From contig NC_083346.1 in the NCBI RefSeq assembly GCF_019175385.1, positions 62,711,821-62,775,820 of the forward strand: 64,000 nucleotides of DNA. The letters are read 5' to 3'. Within the stretch, counting starts at the first letter, position 1. Each line of letters starts with the position of its first letter. Source of the stretch: Lycium barbarum (taxonomy: Eukaryota; Streptophyta; Magnoliopsida; Solanales; Solanaceae). This document shows, one piece after another, positions 12,450 to 22,972 of the stretch. Position numbers and translations under genes: made by a program. The notes below the pieces were generated by a model. It was not told where the DNA came from. It ran no database searches and saw nothing but the letters and a program-made list of their open reading frames with translations.

Positions 12450-12506
12450 CAGTACATATCTCGTACTGACCCTCTTTCTTCGGGGGGCTGCGTTTCATGC
12501 CCGCAG
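12450..12506 (+). other. Stem-loop chain HP1-HP2-HP3 in LTR-7
   Basis: CAGTAC/GTACTG is at 12450-12468. CCCTC pairs with GGGGG (one U-G pair in sense) near 12470-12487. CTGCG/CGCAG is at 12488-12506. The order is the same as in every other LTR here. Confidence 0.65.
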
Positions 12507-13015
12507 GTACAGATAGTCGGTTTGCTGACCCTTCAACATAGGACTTCCACTCAGTTGTCTTGGCGAGCTCTGTTGTTCCGGAGCCTAGAATTTTGGTACA
12601 AATATTATGATGTATGTATATGTTTATCCAGGGGTATGGTGGGGCCCTGTCGCGTCATATTTCGCTATCGATACTCTTAGAGGTGGGTAGACATATGTAT
12701 GGGTTGTGTATAAGTTTTGTTCAGTTGTGTCTATACGATGTTCTATGATATTGATACGTAGTAGCAGCCTTGTCGACTTGCATATGATATTGATATGTAG
12801 TGGCAGCCTTGTCGGCTTGCGTATCATTTTATGATTTGATTAGTTGTGACTCCTCAGGAGATATCTGGACATATATATGATGACGTTATGAACCTTTGGA
12901 ATTATGTGGCAAGTTTCCATATTGTTCATAGTTTCAATTTGTCCATATCTAACAGGTGCGTATGTGAGTGTCCAGCTCGGGCACTAGTCATGGCCCACGG
13001 GGCTGGGTCATGACA

Positions 13016-13057
13016 CTAGTACGGTCAGGTGCCCATCACGGCCCTTGGGTCGTGACA
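13016..13057 (+). mobile_element. LTR-6, terminal segment
   Basis: The last 42 bp after LTR-7 begin with its CTAGT duplication and run to the end ...CCCTTGGGTCGTGACA at 13057. TTAAG follows as the probable target copy. Confidence 0.7.
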
Positions 13058-13406
13058 TTAAGGTATGCCGGGGGCGTTGTCCTGGTAAACAGTTTAGTAG
13101 CGAGACTCATGTCAGAGGTTTCATGGACTAGTCAGTTATATTTATGTCAGATGTTCAGAGTCGTACAGCCAGCATTGGCTCAGTATTTATTAATTTATTT
13201 TCAGACTATTTTCACACTATGTTTAAACAGTATTTTGGGTATTAATATGACGTCACATGTTTTACCCAGACTATCCATGTCTTTATATTATATTTTGTAT
13301 CAGCTCATGCCCTATGTTGATTCAGCAAGCCATGTGATTCGCTCGGTCACATGCAGCAAGACTCTGAGTACCGTATTACGCCCAGGCCATGGTTCGGGCC
13401 GTGACA
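13058..13406 (+). mobile_element. LTR-8: 3' part of a different LTR family
   Basis: It ends GGTTCGGGCCGTGACA at 13406. The body ('GGTATGCCGGGGGCGTTGTC...', then AT-rich with TTCAGACT words) is unlike the other LTRs. The stretch reads open in one frame for 158 codons (12968-13444), but that frame crosses two LTR borders, so I reject it as a gene. The 5' part is outside the window. Confidence 0.55.
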
Positions 13407-13869
13407 CCCGCCATACCATAAACATGCATACATACTCATACTGAACTAAAACAGCAACTCCGGAGCATGTGGAGTGCAACAACACTTTCTGTTGAGCTGA
13501 TAGCCTACTGGAAGGACCATCAACCTGTCTATCAGGACCTGCGGGCATGAAACACAGCGTCCCCAGGCTAAAGGGACGTCAGTAAGAATAAAGTACCAAG
13601 TATGTAAGGCAGATAGCAACATAAGAAGAGACATCAATGTAATAGAGGAATAAGAAACTCAACCTTGGCTTTGTATTGCCACTGTGGGCCATAATATGCA
13701 TGAATACAGTATATACGTGCATATAGCACCATCATCATATAATATATATATATATATATAGATACGCGCATATAGCGCCGTCAAGCCTCCGTGGGTATCA
13801 TCATCATCATCACCATAATATCCACCTGATCAGGGGTGTGTCTATGGCACCGTCGTACCATATATATGC

Positions 13870-13949
<80 letters not shown>

Positions 13950-14226
13950 GCGCACGTGCGCGCAAGAGCCGTAAAGAAACATCATGAACTTATCAGAACG
14001 GCGTAAGGTTGTTGCACCTCCGATAACGTTATGGAACTAACATCATCAACATAAATTCATCATGAACTAATGAATTAATACAATAAGGATTATAAACACT
14101 TTACGAAAGACAATACACATAAGCTTTCTACAGTTGCTACGAATGGAGTCGTTTATAAGTATCATTCGTTCTGTTACATTTCGTTCGTTGGAATCATGCC
14201 AAAAGTATGAAGAAAAGTGCCTTAAC
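13407..14226 (-). mobile_element. LTR-9, left segment
   Basis: Minus-oriented LTR sequence. HP4 is CTCCGGAGCATGTGGAG near 13459-13476. HP3 has CTGCG/CACAG (one U-G pair in sense) near 13537-13556. HP2 is CGTCCC/GGGACG. E2 is inserted after TTAAC (14222-14226), and the LTR resumes at 36891. Both outer ends lie beyond the window, so this is the outermost layer seen. Confidence 0.7.
13872..13962. repeat. Compound (TA)n(TG)n repeat ending in a CG-rich palindrome
   Basis: About 35 bp of TA run into about 41 bp of TG, then a 14-bp perfect palindrome CGCGCACGTGCGCG at 13949-13962. Alternating purine-pyrimidine over about 90 bp is a strong candidate for Z-DNA or cruciform formation. Confidence 0.9.
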
Positions 14227-14881
14227 TGTCATGACCCGACTAGGGGCCATGACGGGTACCCGGGGCTAACCACCGAGCACCGCTCATACTATTACCTATC
14301 GTACTCATCCTACTTTCATTCATTATTCTTATACTCAAAGTCATAGGAAAACCATTTCCATTTGGAACATATTTACCTTTATATACACAAGCCTTCCGGC
14401 TATCAAAATAATATATATATACAATGAGGAAATCGTGAGACCATACTACCCACACATACGTATCCACGAGCCTCTACTAGAGTACTAGACATAGGGATGG
14501 GACAGGACCCTGTCGTGCCCAAAATACATGTATATACACAAAAAATAAGTCAATGGTACCTCCGGAATAATGGAGTTCTCTCAGGTCAGCAAATAGCTCC
14601 TACGAGTCTGGATCACCTGTCTGCCTACCTGTGGGCATGAACACAGCGTCCAAATAAAACGGGCGTCAGTACGAACATTGTACTGAGTATGTAAGGCATG
14701 AATGAAATGAACATAATAGAGAAATCATAAGACATAAGATAAAGATATAACCTACGTAACTTTTAAGGGTGGATACATTTCATACATATCTCATATATAA
14801 TCATAGTACATGTATCATCATAGCGCATATATCATCGTATGATATATATCATCATCGTTAACCCGTGTCCGGGTAACCATC
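14227..14881 (-). mobile_element. E2 3' LTR, segment 1
   Basis: Starts TGTCATGACCCGACTAGG and runs to the CCATC target of LTR-10 (14877-14881). It includes HP5 (GGGATGGGACAGGACCCTGTC) near 14495-14515 and HP3-HP1 at about 14629-14690. Confidence 0.9.
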
Positions 14882-15214
14882 TGTTACACCTTGGAAAATT
14901 TCCCCGTTAATGTACAGTGAATAGGCTAGGGAATAGCATGAAGTATACGATGAGTTGATAAGTAAGAGATAGCATTTGATGATCCTAATCGAGATTCAAA
15001 GACATTTGACCAAAAGGAAGAAGTTTTACAAAGAAAGTAAAGGATATGTTATGTGCCGGGTAGGAATTTTAAGCGACGAGTTATTGATGGCGTAATAACG
15101 TCTTAGAGAAGAGTAATAACATCCCTTAGATTGGTATTGAGGTGTTAAACAAGTGCCAAGAAGGTTCCATGAGGATCGGAGATCAAACGAGTCGACGAGA
15201 ACGAGTCTCGAATA

Positions 15215-15406
15215 GCTGGACATTATACGGCCAGACATACTGGCCGTATAAAATCCACGGACCGTATGTCCAGCTGTAGGTTCAGCCCAGAATGGCACAC
15301 TTCACTGGACCAAACATACGGTCCAGACATACGGCCAGTGAAAAATATACGGACCGTATGTTGGTCTGTATGTTCTGGTCGGGACAGATTGTGAATTAAT
15401 ATAAGG
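15215..15406 (+). promoter_or_regulatory. LTR-10 U3 palindrome array with TATA-like site
   Basis: Words such as ATACGGCCAG, GGCCGTAT, CGGACCGTATG and ACATACGGTCC recur between 15215 and 15385. AATTAATATAAGG follows at 15394-15406. Then comes a C/T-rich 'CATTTCATTTCATTTC' leader. Arrangement suggests promoter-proximal binding sites; the binding factor is unknown. Confidence 0.6.
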
Positions 15407-16364
15407 AACCTCTTTCTCATTTCATTTCATTTCATTTTCACTCCACAAGTCAAGAAAACTCTAGAACACTATCCAATATTCATCTACAATAAACCAAAGG
15501 GAATCAATGATCAACTACATCAAAACCATGAAATCAAGTGTATGAAACCTAGTAAAGGTTCATCTACCTCAAGAAAACCCAAGGGAAGTGAAGTAGGGTT
15601 TTGGTGCTAGAAGAGTAATTCCAATCAAGGGTTGTTCATCCATCATCTAAGGTAATTTTCATGACCATACTATGCTGTTTAATGTATTGGGAGTCTAAGA
15701 CACTTGAATTGTAGAAAGACATAGAAAATGGGTCATAAAATGAGTGAATAGTGTCATTGTTGAATAGTGGTTGGGATGAATCATGAATGTTGGTATATTG
15801 TGATTGTGAATATGTTACAAGTGACATTTAGACCATTGAATGAGTATTATATATGAGAAAACGCGATAATGAGCTATAACCATAATTGTGGAGAAATTGA
15901 AGAGAAATGGTGAATTGTGGTAAAGATAGATAAATGATGATTGTTGTTTGCAATATTGTGAATGTTGTTGTGAGCGTTCGGAAGTTGATATAGAATGTGG
16001 GGAAAGTAGTATAAACAAGAGGAATGCTGCTCAATTTTCCCTAGAAATAGCGACACGTTCTTATAGTCGATTAACTAATGTTAATGCGAATTCTCTCTTG
16101 AAGGTAGAAACGTCGCATTGAAGGAGAACAAGCGAATGATAGATTACTTAAACGTAAAAGGTATGTGAGGCTAGTCCTTTCTTTCTATGGCATGAATCTG
16201 ATGGTATGATTCTCCTTTCTCTCCATGAATTCTCTCTCTATATATATACCGGAAAGTCAAGAGTCTATGATCATGAATAGCTATATGAGATAAGAGATAT
16301 GATATGAGTCCAAAGATTCTAGAGTTCATGATATGACGTCCCTATAACGCTAATGATGTTGTAT

Positions 16365-16560
16365 GTTGTATACACTCGCTTCATACATTATTCCCTTCGA
16401 GGTGAGGCAGAATACAATTAAGTTAAGTATGTCATGTATTGTATATACTCACCTTATGTATTGTCCCTTCAAGGTGAGGCAGAGTACCATAAGGTTGATG
16501 ATGTTATGCATTGTAAACACTCACCTTATATACTACTTCCTTCAAGGTGAGGCAGAATGC
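16365..16560 (+). repeat. Triple S2 stem-loop array in LTR-10
   Basis: Three units of about 72 bp. The first stem is CTCGCTTC (16375-16382) with GAGGTGAG (16399-16406). Its two non-Watson-Crick positions are G-U and U-G in the sense strand. The next two read CTCACCTT/AAGGTGAG. Confidence 0.8.
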
Positions 16561-17024
16561 TTGCGAATGATCCATAATGAAATTGGGGGATCACGACCTT
16601 ACGTCACCCCGATAAAGTATAGTTTTCCTTGAGTCTTCATGCATGTATTATGATGAGCATATTATGATAAGAATATTATGATGAGCATATGATGATGATA
16701 TTACACCATACCAATATGGACAGGCAGATATACACACCACTATAGTGGGCAGCTTATACCCCGGATGCGGGAGGCCTGGACGCAGGTTATTATTATCACA
16801 CCGTACCTCTATGGACGGGCAGCTTATATATTATCACACCGTACCTATATGGACGGGCAGCCTATGCTTATACTTATACATTTATACATATATGATATGA
16901 TGATGAGTATGAGTAAGACAGCATGATTTATTTCTTCCATGATTCACAGTCTGTTACAGATTGCTCCTCATTTGATGCCTCCTCATTTCATTGATGTTTC
17001 ATTATTTTTTATGCCTCTCATACT

Positions 17025-17081
17025 CAGTACAATGTTCGTACTGACGTCCGTTTTCTTTGGACGCTGTGTTCATGCCCACAG
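17025..17081 (+). other. Stem-loop chain HP1-HP2-HP3 in LTR-10
   Basis: CAGTAC/GTACTG (17025-17043), CGTCC/GGACG (17045-17063) and CTGTG/CACAG (17064-17081) are all perfect, with only 0-1 nt between stems. HP4 (GCACTtCatt...GGAGGTGC type) follows near 17139-17160 and HP5 (GACGGG/CCCGTC) near 17196-17215. Confidence 0.65.
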
Positions 17082-17487
17082 GTAGACAGGCAGCTGAGCT
17101 TGATCCGGACTCGTAGGAGCCAGTAGCTGATTAGAGAGCACTTCATTGTTCCGGAGGTGCTATGATTATTCTTTTGTGTATATGTATTTGGGCATGACGG
17201 GGTCTTGTCCCGTCCTTATGTCTAGCACTCCAGTAGAGGCTCGTAGATACGCAGTGTGGGTTATATGGTCTCATGAGATTGCTACTATGTATATGTATTA
17301 TTTTGCTGGCCGAAAGGCTTATGTATATAAAAGTATTTATATTTTCAAAGGAAATATGACTTTCTCACGATTTGAGAATAATTTGATAAAAGAGCGTTAA
17401 ATGAGTATGATGAGTAGTAGAACGAGCGGTGCTTGGTGGTTAGCCCCGGGTACCCGTCGCGGCCCCTAGTCGAGTCATGACACCATC

Positions 17488-19074
17488 ATATGCCGCCCAC
17501 TAGTGGTGTCATGCTCGTCCCTCTAGGCTCGGTGTAAACATAGCAGCCTGCCTTAGCGGTGACATGCCCGGCCATTTAGGCACGGTGGAATCGTACGCAG
17601 CCCGCCTTCACAGGGAAATGCTCGGCCATTTAGGCACGGTGGAATCGCATTGTCATATACCCATCGTAAACTTAACATTTTCATACATTGCATAGGCATA
17701 TCATAAGCTTAGCATCATTTTACATTTATCATCAAACATACATTAGAACTAGAAGGCATCTGTGTCTATGTCAGGGTGACATAAGGTAGTGAACCCCCGA
17801 TTAAATTATGGAGTGATCATAATCATCATATCTCACCTTGAAGGGACTAACATTTTAAGGTGAGTGCACACAAAGAAAAGCATCAATGGAACCATACTTA
17901 GGATTATTAGCTTCACGGACATCTTATTTTACTCTAGGATTCTTTATACTTAAACTCATCATCATCATTATCATGCTCGAATCGTATCTCTTTTCCTCAT
18001 CATATGCGTATGTAGCTCTTTATAGTCATGGACTTGTAATTTTCATTATTTAGGAAGATCATGGAAAAATAGGAAGATTCATGCCATAGGAGTCATGCCT
18101 TAGAAGGAAAGGATTAGCCTTACATACCTCTTTCGTTTAACAATTCTATCGCTTGATTGTTCTTCTTCGATGCTTGCGTTTCTACCTTCAAGAAAGTTCG
18201 TATTAACATTAGCTAATCGATTATAAAAACGTGCTCACAAAAGCTAGGGAAAATTGGGTAGTCTTTCCTTTGTTTATACAACTTTCCTCATATCACATAT
18301 CGACTCCCAAGCATCCATATCAACATTCACAATATTATAGACAACAATCATCATTCATCTACATTATCCACATTTCACGATTTCACTTCATTTCCTCCAT
18401 AATCATGGTCATAGTTCACTATTGCGTTTTCTCACATATAATACTTATCCCATATTCTAAATGTCACTTATAGCATATTTACATTCACAACATATCAATA
18501 TTCATGACTCATCCCAAACTACTACTCAAAATCTCATTATTCCTATCTTTGTGACCCATTTTCTATCTCCTTCCATAATCTAAGTCTTTCAACCTCTCAT
18601 TACCTTAAAAAACATGAAAAGATCATAAAACTTACCTTAGATAGGGTAGGAATAAGCCTTGAGTAGAAATACTTCTCTTGCACCAAAACCCTAGTTCACT
18701 TCCATTGGAATTCCTTGGCTTGGATGAACTTTAATGTGTTTCTTACACTTAATTTTGTTGGTTTGATGAAGTTAATGACCAATCTCTCTTGGGTTCTTGT
18801 AGATGAAGAGTGTGGAAGGTTCTAGAGAGTTCTTGAGTCGTGGAGAAGAAATGAGAAGATAGGAAATGAAAATAATGAACTTGGGTCCTCTTATTTAAAA
18901 CTTAAAATCTGACCCGTCGGGAAAATATACGGACACTTATACGGTCTGTATAAACTTATACGGTCCGTATAAGTGACCGTGAAATCACCCCATCAACATC
19001 TCGCTTTTGTGACCATTATACGACACATTATACGGTCCGTATAATTTTATACGGTCCGTATAAGTGACCATATA
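17488..19074 (-). mobile_element. E2 3' LTR, segment 2
   Basis: Continues E2's 3' LTR after LTR-10. It holds minisatellite units 'GGCCATTTAGGCACGGTGG' near 17565-17645 and S2 near 17832-17865. The U3 array starts at 18918, with repeated TATACGGTCCGTATAA. E1 is inserted inside this array after ATATA (19070-19074). Confidence 0.88.
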
Positions 19075-19977
19075 TGTCACGACCCAACTAGGGGCCGCGA
19101 CGGGTACCTGGAGCTAGATACCGAGCACCGCTCACTCTACTACTCATTTTACTCATTTAATGATCTTTTGCCAGTTTTACGCATGAAAGTATAGGAAACA
19201 TAATTTGTATCAAAACATAAGTACTTTATATACATATGTCTCTCGGCCATCAAAATAATATATACATAATAATAGCATCTTTTGAGACCCTGGACCCATA
19301 CTACGTATCTACGAACCTCTACTGTCATAATGAGTACATAGACGGAACAAGACTCCGTCGTGCCCAAAATATATATATACATATATACCAAAGAAAAATC
19401 ATAAGCACCTCCGAACAATGGAGTGCTCTCCACCGCTGACAGCTCCTAAGTATCTAGATCAAGCTTACGATGAACACAGTGTCCAAAGAAGGGACGTCAG
19501 TACGAATATTGTACTGAGTATGAGAGGCATGAACAATGAAGAAAAGCATCAATAATATAATGAGAGCATCAATATAAAGCATATGGATCTGACCGATAAT
19601 CATGAATGGAATAATGCATGATGTCTTACTCATACTTATCATCGTAACATGTATGCATCATATGCAAGCTGCCCGCCCATGTCGGAACGGTGTGATAATC
19701 AATAATATAAGCCCGCGTCCAGGCCTCCCGCGTTCGGGGTACCATCTCTTGCCGCCCACTAGTGGTGTCTGCCCCGCCCGAAGGTCGTGGTGTATCCGTA
19801 TCGCCGCCCGCCGAAGCGGTGTCTGCCCGGCCAACTAGGCCCGGTATGCAATGCTCATGCCATGCTTATCATAAAATAATCATAATAATGTACTCATTGT
19901 AAAATACTTATCTTATCATAGCACATGTGTAAGGTTTGAGAACAACTTTACTCTATCGGGGTGACGTAGGGTCGTGA

Positions 19978-20006
19978 CCCCCCCACCCCCCACCCCCCCC
20001 ACCCCC
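19978..20006 (-). other. G-quadruplex-type tract in the E1 3' LTR
   Basis: The plus strand has four C-runs of 7, 6, 8 and 5 split by single A residues, so the sense strand has four G-runs with one-nucleotide T loops. This is close to an ideal parallel quadruplex. Other LTR copies have only a 5-18 C homopolymer here. Confidence 0.75.
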
Positions 20007-21009
20007 GATTACTTTATGGAGCAATTACGGACATTCTGTCTCACCTTGCAAGGACTAACATCATCATCATCCTAGCATCATCATATCGTATAACTTATCT
20101 CATATAGGCATTTAACTTTTTGGAATGTAGGAGCTCATGGAAAGATGGTAATTCGGACTATAAGATTCATGCCATTGGAAAGAAAGGACTAGCCTCACAT
20201 ACCTTGCCGTTTAGCTAAGTTGTTGTCCACTTATTCTCCTTCGATACCACGTCGTCACCTTCATGAGAGAATTCGTACTTCATTAGTTAATTAACTACAA
20301 GAACGGATCGCTAGTTCTAGGAAACTTTGGGCAGTACTTCCTTCGTTTATACTACTTTTCCCATGTTCTATATCTACCCCCATCATTCACAATGCTATTC
20401 GCAATATCGCAATCAAAATCATCATTTATGTACCATTAACAAAATCCACCATTTTCCTCCAATTTTCCCATATTTCTCCCTATAGCTCACCTTAGTGCTT
20501 TCGTGCATTTACTACTTGCCTCACGTTATAAACATCATTTATATCGTATTTGTACTCTCAACACTTCAACATTCATGATTCAATTCCACTATCATTCATT
20601 TATGTCACTATTCACTAAATAATGACCCATTCCTATGTTCTTCTACATTTTAAGTATCTAAGCCTTCCAATACCTTGAATCACGTGGTATAGTCATGAAA
20701 CATACCATAAATGATGATTGAACAGGCCTTGAGTTGAAATACTTCACTTAGCCAAAACCCTAGTGCCGCCCTTTTAAGGATTTTTTGACTTAGATGATCC
20801 TTTGATGTGTTCCTACACTTGTTTTCATGAATTTAGTGGTGTTGATCTTGATGTTCCCTTTGATTCTCTTGAATTCTTATGGAGGAAATATTTGGAGAGT
20901 TCTAGAGCATTCTTGAGTTATATGGAAGAAAAATGAAGTGAAATGAAGCCTAAGTTCCTTTTAATAAACACAAAACTGATCTTTAATGAAAAAATTGTCG
21001 GGATGAACA

Positions 21010-21290
21010 GTGGTCGTAAACCACAGTTTACGGACCGTATTGTGGTTTACAGTCCGTCCTCCGCGATTGTTTTTAAGCATTTCAAAAACAGAAAGTTTTG
21101 CTAAGGGACATGGCAGTTTACGACCGAGGTTTACGGTCCGTAAACCAGTTTACGGGCCGTCCTCCAAGTCGTTTTTAGCCATTTCAACACTTTGACAGAA
21201 CTTGAAATTTTTGGATAGCTGGAGGACGATTGCACTATACGGTCCGTAAATCACTTTACGGGCCGTATAGTGCCCTTTACGACCACTGAG
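21010..21290 (-). promoter_or_regulatory. E1 U3 palindrome array (TTTACGGNCCGTAAA type)
   Basis: Words TTTACGGACCGTA, TTTACGGTCCGTAAA, TTTACGGGCCGTCC and ATACGGTCCGTAAA recur about every 20-60 bp. A sense-strand TTTATTAAAAGGAAC lies just downstream (20955-20970). The right LTR has the same array at 28549-28820. Only position and symmetry support a promoter role. Confidence 0.6.
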
Positions 21291-21425
21291 CTCAAAATTC
21301 CCCACCACTTCCTTATTTCCAAAAATTCATAATTAGCCATTCCCGACTTAGTAAAACATCATACACTCAAGCCCTTCATTGTTCTACTCATCACCCAAGT
21401 ACGGAAAAATTTCCGAGGTGTAACA

Positions 21426-21463
21426 TTCTTCTCCCCTTTTGGAACATTCGTCCTCAAATGTTC
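21426..21463 (-). other. E1 polypurine tract and adjacent hairpin
   Basis: In sense, AAAAGGGGAGAAGAA (21440-21426) directly abuts the 3' LTR, as expected for second-strand priming. Next to it GAACATTCG (21442-21450) and CAAATGTTC (21455-21463) form a stem with a 4-nt loop. Its one non-canonical pair is U-G in sense. E2, E3 and E4 have the same hairpin. Confidence 0.85.
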
Positions 21464-21650
21464 GACACTCGGGAGTTCTAGAAAAATTTTGCCAGAGTCT
21501 CCTTTGTAATTTGATTCTACCAACCTGTCACAGCAACCCACAATATCATGGCCTTACAGGGCTATATCACACTATCAACACATCCATGGCCACACACGAC
21601 TAAAAGCATAATACTAAAGTGTACATACCTTACATCTTTGACGTTTCATC

Positions 21651-22972
21651 TTAAATCCCTTCCGAGGGTTGGAATAAATGCGGGTATTTGGCTTTCATCT
21701 TTTCTTCCGCTTCCCAAGTCATTTCTTCCCGGTTGTTGTTCCGCCATCGAACCTTGACCGAAGCGACTTCTTTATTTTGGAGTCGTCGCACCTGTCTATC
21801 TAAAATGGAAATAGGTACTTCTTCATATGTCAGCTTCTCTGTCACCTGCACATCGTCAACCGGGACTATTCTTGTAGGATCCCCGATACACCTGCGGAGC
21901 ATCGAAACATGGAACACCGGATGGACTGATTCAAGCTCCGAAGGTAGGTCCAATTCATATGCTACCTGTCCCACCTTACGAACAATTTTATAAGGTCCGA
22001 TGTATCTTGGACTCAACTTCCCTTTTTTGCCAAATCTCATCACCCCCTTCATTGGCGATACCTTCAGAAATACCCAGTCATTTACCTGGAATTCTAAATC
22101 TCGTCGGCGGTTGTCCGCATAAGACTTTTGGCGACTTTGGGCTGTTAACAGTCGGTCTCGAATCACTTTAACCTTTTCAACTGCTTGTTGGATCAAGTCG
22201 GGGCCTATCAATTGTACTTCTCCGGTTTCAAACCATCCAATTGGGGATCTATATTTTCTTCCATACAAAGCTTCATATGGGGCATTTGAATACCGGAATG
22301 GTAGCTGTTGTTGTAGGCAAAATCAATTAATGGCAAATGATCATCCCAACTACCGCCGAAGTCTAGTACACACGCTCGTAACATATGTTCTAAAGTTTGA
22401 ATGGTACGCTCGGCTTGCCCGTCAGTCTATGGGTGAAATGCCGTGCTAAATTTGACTTGAGTACCTAACCCTTCTTGAAAAGATTTCCAAAACTTAGCTG
22501 TAAACTGGGCCCCTCTGTCTGTAATAATGGCTACAGGAATTCCATGAAGTCGCACAATTTCTTTCAAGTACAACCTCGCATAATCTTCCGTCGAATACGT
22601 GGTTCTGACTGGGAGGAAATGAGCTGCTTTCGTGAGCCTGTCCACGATCACCCATATAGAGTCATATTTGCCTCGGGAACGGGGTAATCCCATAATAAAA
22701 TCCATATTAATCTCTTCCCATTTCAAGGTAGGAATTTCCAATGCTTGCAATAAGCCCCCTGGCTTCTGATGTTCTGCTTTCACCTGTTGGCAGTTCGGAC
22801 ATTGAGCCACGAAATCTGCTATGTCTCGTTTCATGCCATCCCACCAATATAGAAATTTAAGGTCATGATACATTTTGGTTGTACCTGGATGGATGGAATA
22901 CCGAGAATGGTGCGCTTCCTCTAAAATTGGCTGGTGTTATTTTGCCACATCCGGTACACACAGTCTGTCTCG
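21651..22972 (-). pseudogene. E1 integrase and chromodomain, broken
   Basis: This part would insert the cDNA copy into chromatin. Visible in order: an HHCC zinc-binding end (HHSRYSIHPGTTKMY, then CPNCQQVKAEH), the catalytic core with NMDFIMGLPR and ITDRGAQFTAKF, the GPY-type motif YIGPYKIVRKVGQVAYEL, and a chromodomain (TYEEVPISILDRQVRR...VRWRNNNREEMTWE, ending YPHLF). Breaks: TAA at 22973 and another about 40 bp on, a CAG-to-TAG type stop at 22427, and loss of one base near 22281 in the run coding for QMAPYEALYG. The chromodomain marks the chromovirus branch and usually steers insertion to heterochromatin. Confidence 0.93.

Larger units (their letters stand above)
10342..13015 (+). mobile_element. 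LTR-7: solo LTR
   Basis: It starts TGTTATATCTCGTATTTT at 10342 and ends GGGCTGGGTCATGACA at 13015. CTAGT flanks it on both sides (10337-10341 and 13016-13020). It is 2674 bp, with no coding frame and no second LTR. Termini match LTR-12, LTR-13 and LTR-14, a second LTR lineage distinct from the TGTTACACC lineage of E1-E4. Confidence 0.93.
14882..17482 (+). mobile_element. LTR-10: solo LTR
   Basis: TGTTACACCTTGG at 14882 to GAGTCATGACA at 17482, flanked by CCATC (14877-14881, 17483-17487). It is 2601 bp, with no internal region. It reads in the opposite sense to E2. It carries a U3 palindrome array, a TATA-like site, a triple S2 array, a two-unit 'CGTACCTATATGGACGGGCA' repeat near 16800-16860, and HP1-HP3 at 17025-17081. 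Confidence 0.94.
19075..21425 (-). mobile_element. E1 3' LTR
   Basis: About 2351 bp from TGTCACGACCCAACTAGG to GAGGTGTAACA. Compared with the right LTR it has lost about 24 bp at 19466 (one arm of HP3). It has also lost about 37 bp near 20048 between AAGGACTA repeats, which removed one S2 arm. The U3 array is at 21010-21290. Confidence 0.92.

Noticed and set aside
12968..13444. 158-codon open frame on the plus strand
   Set aside because: It crosses the ends of LTR-7, LTR-6 and LTR-8 and has no recognisable protein motif. Its openness is accidental.
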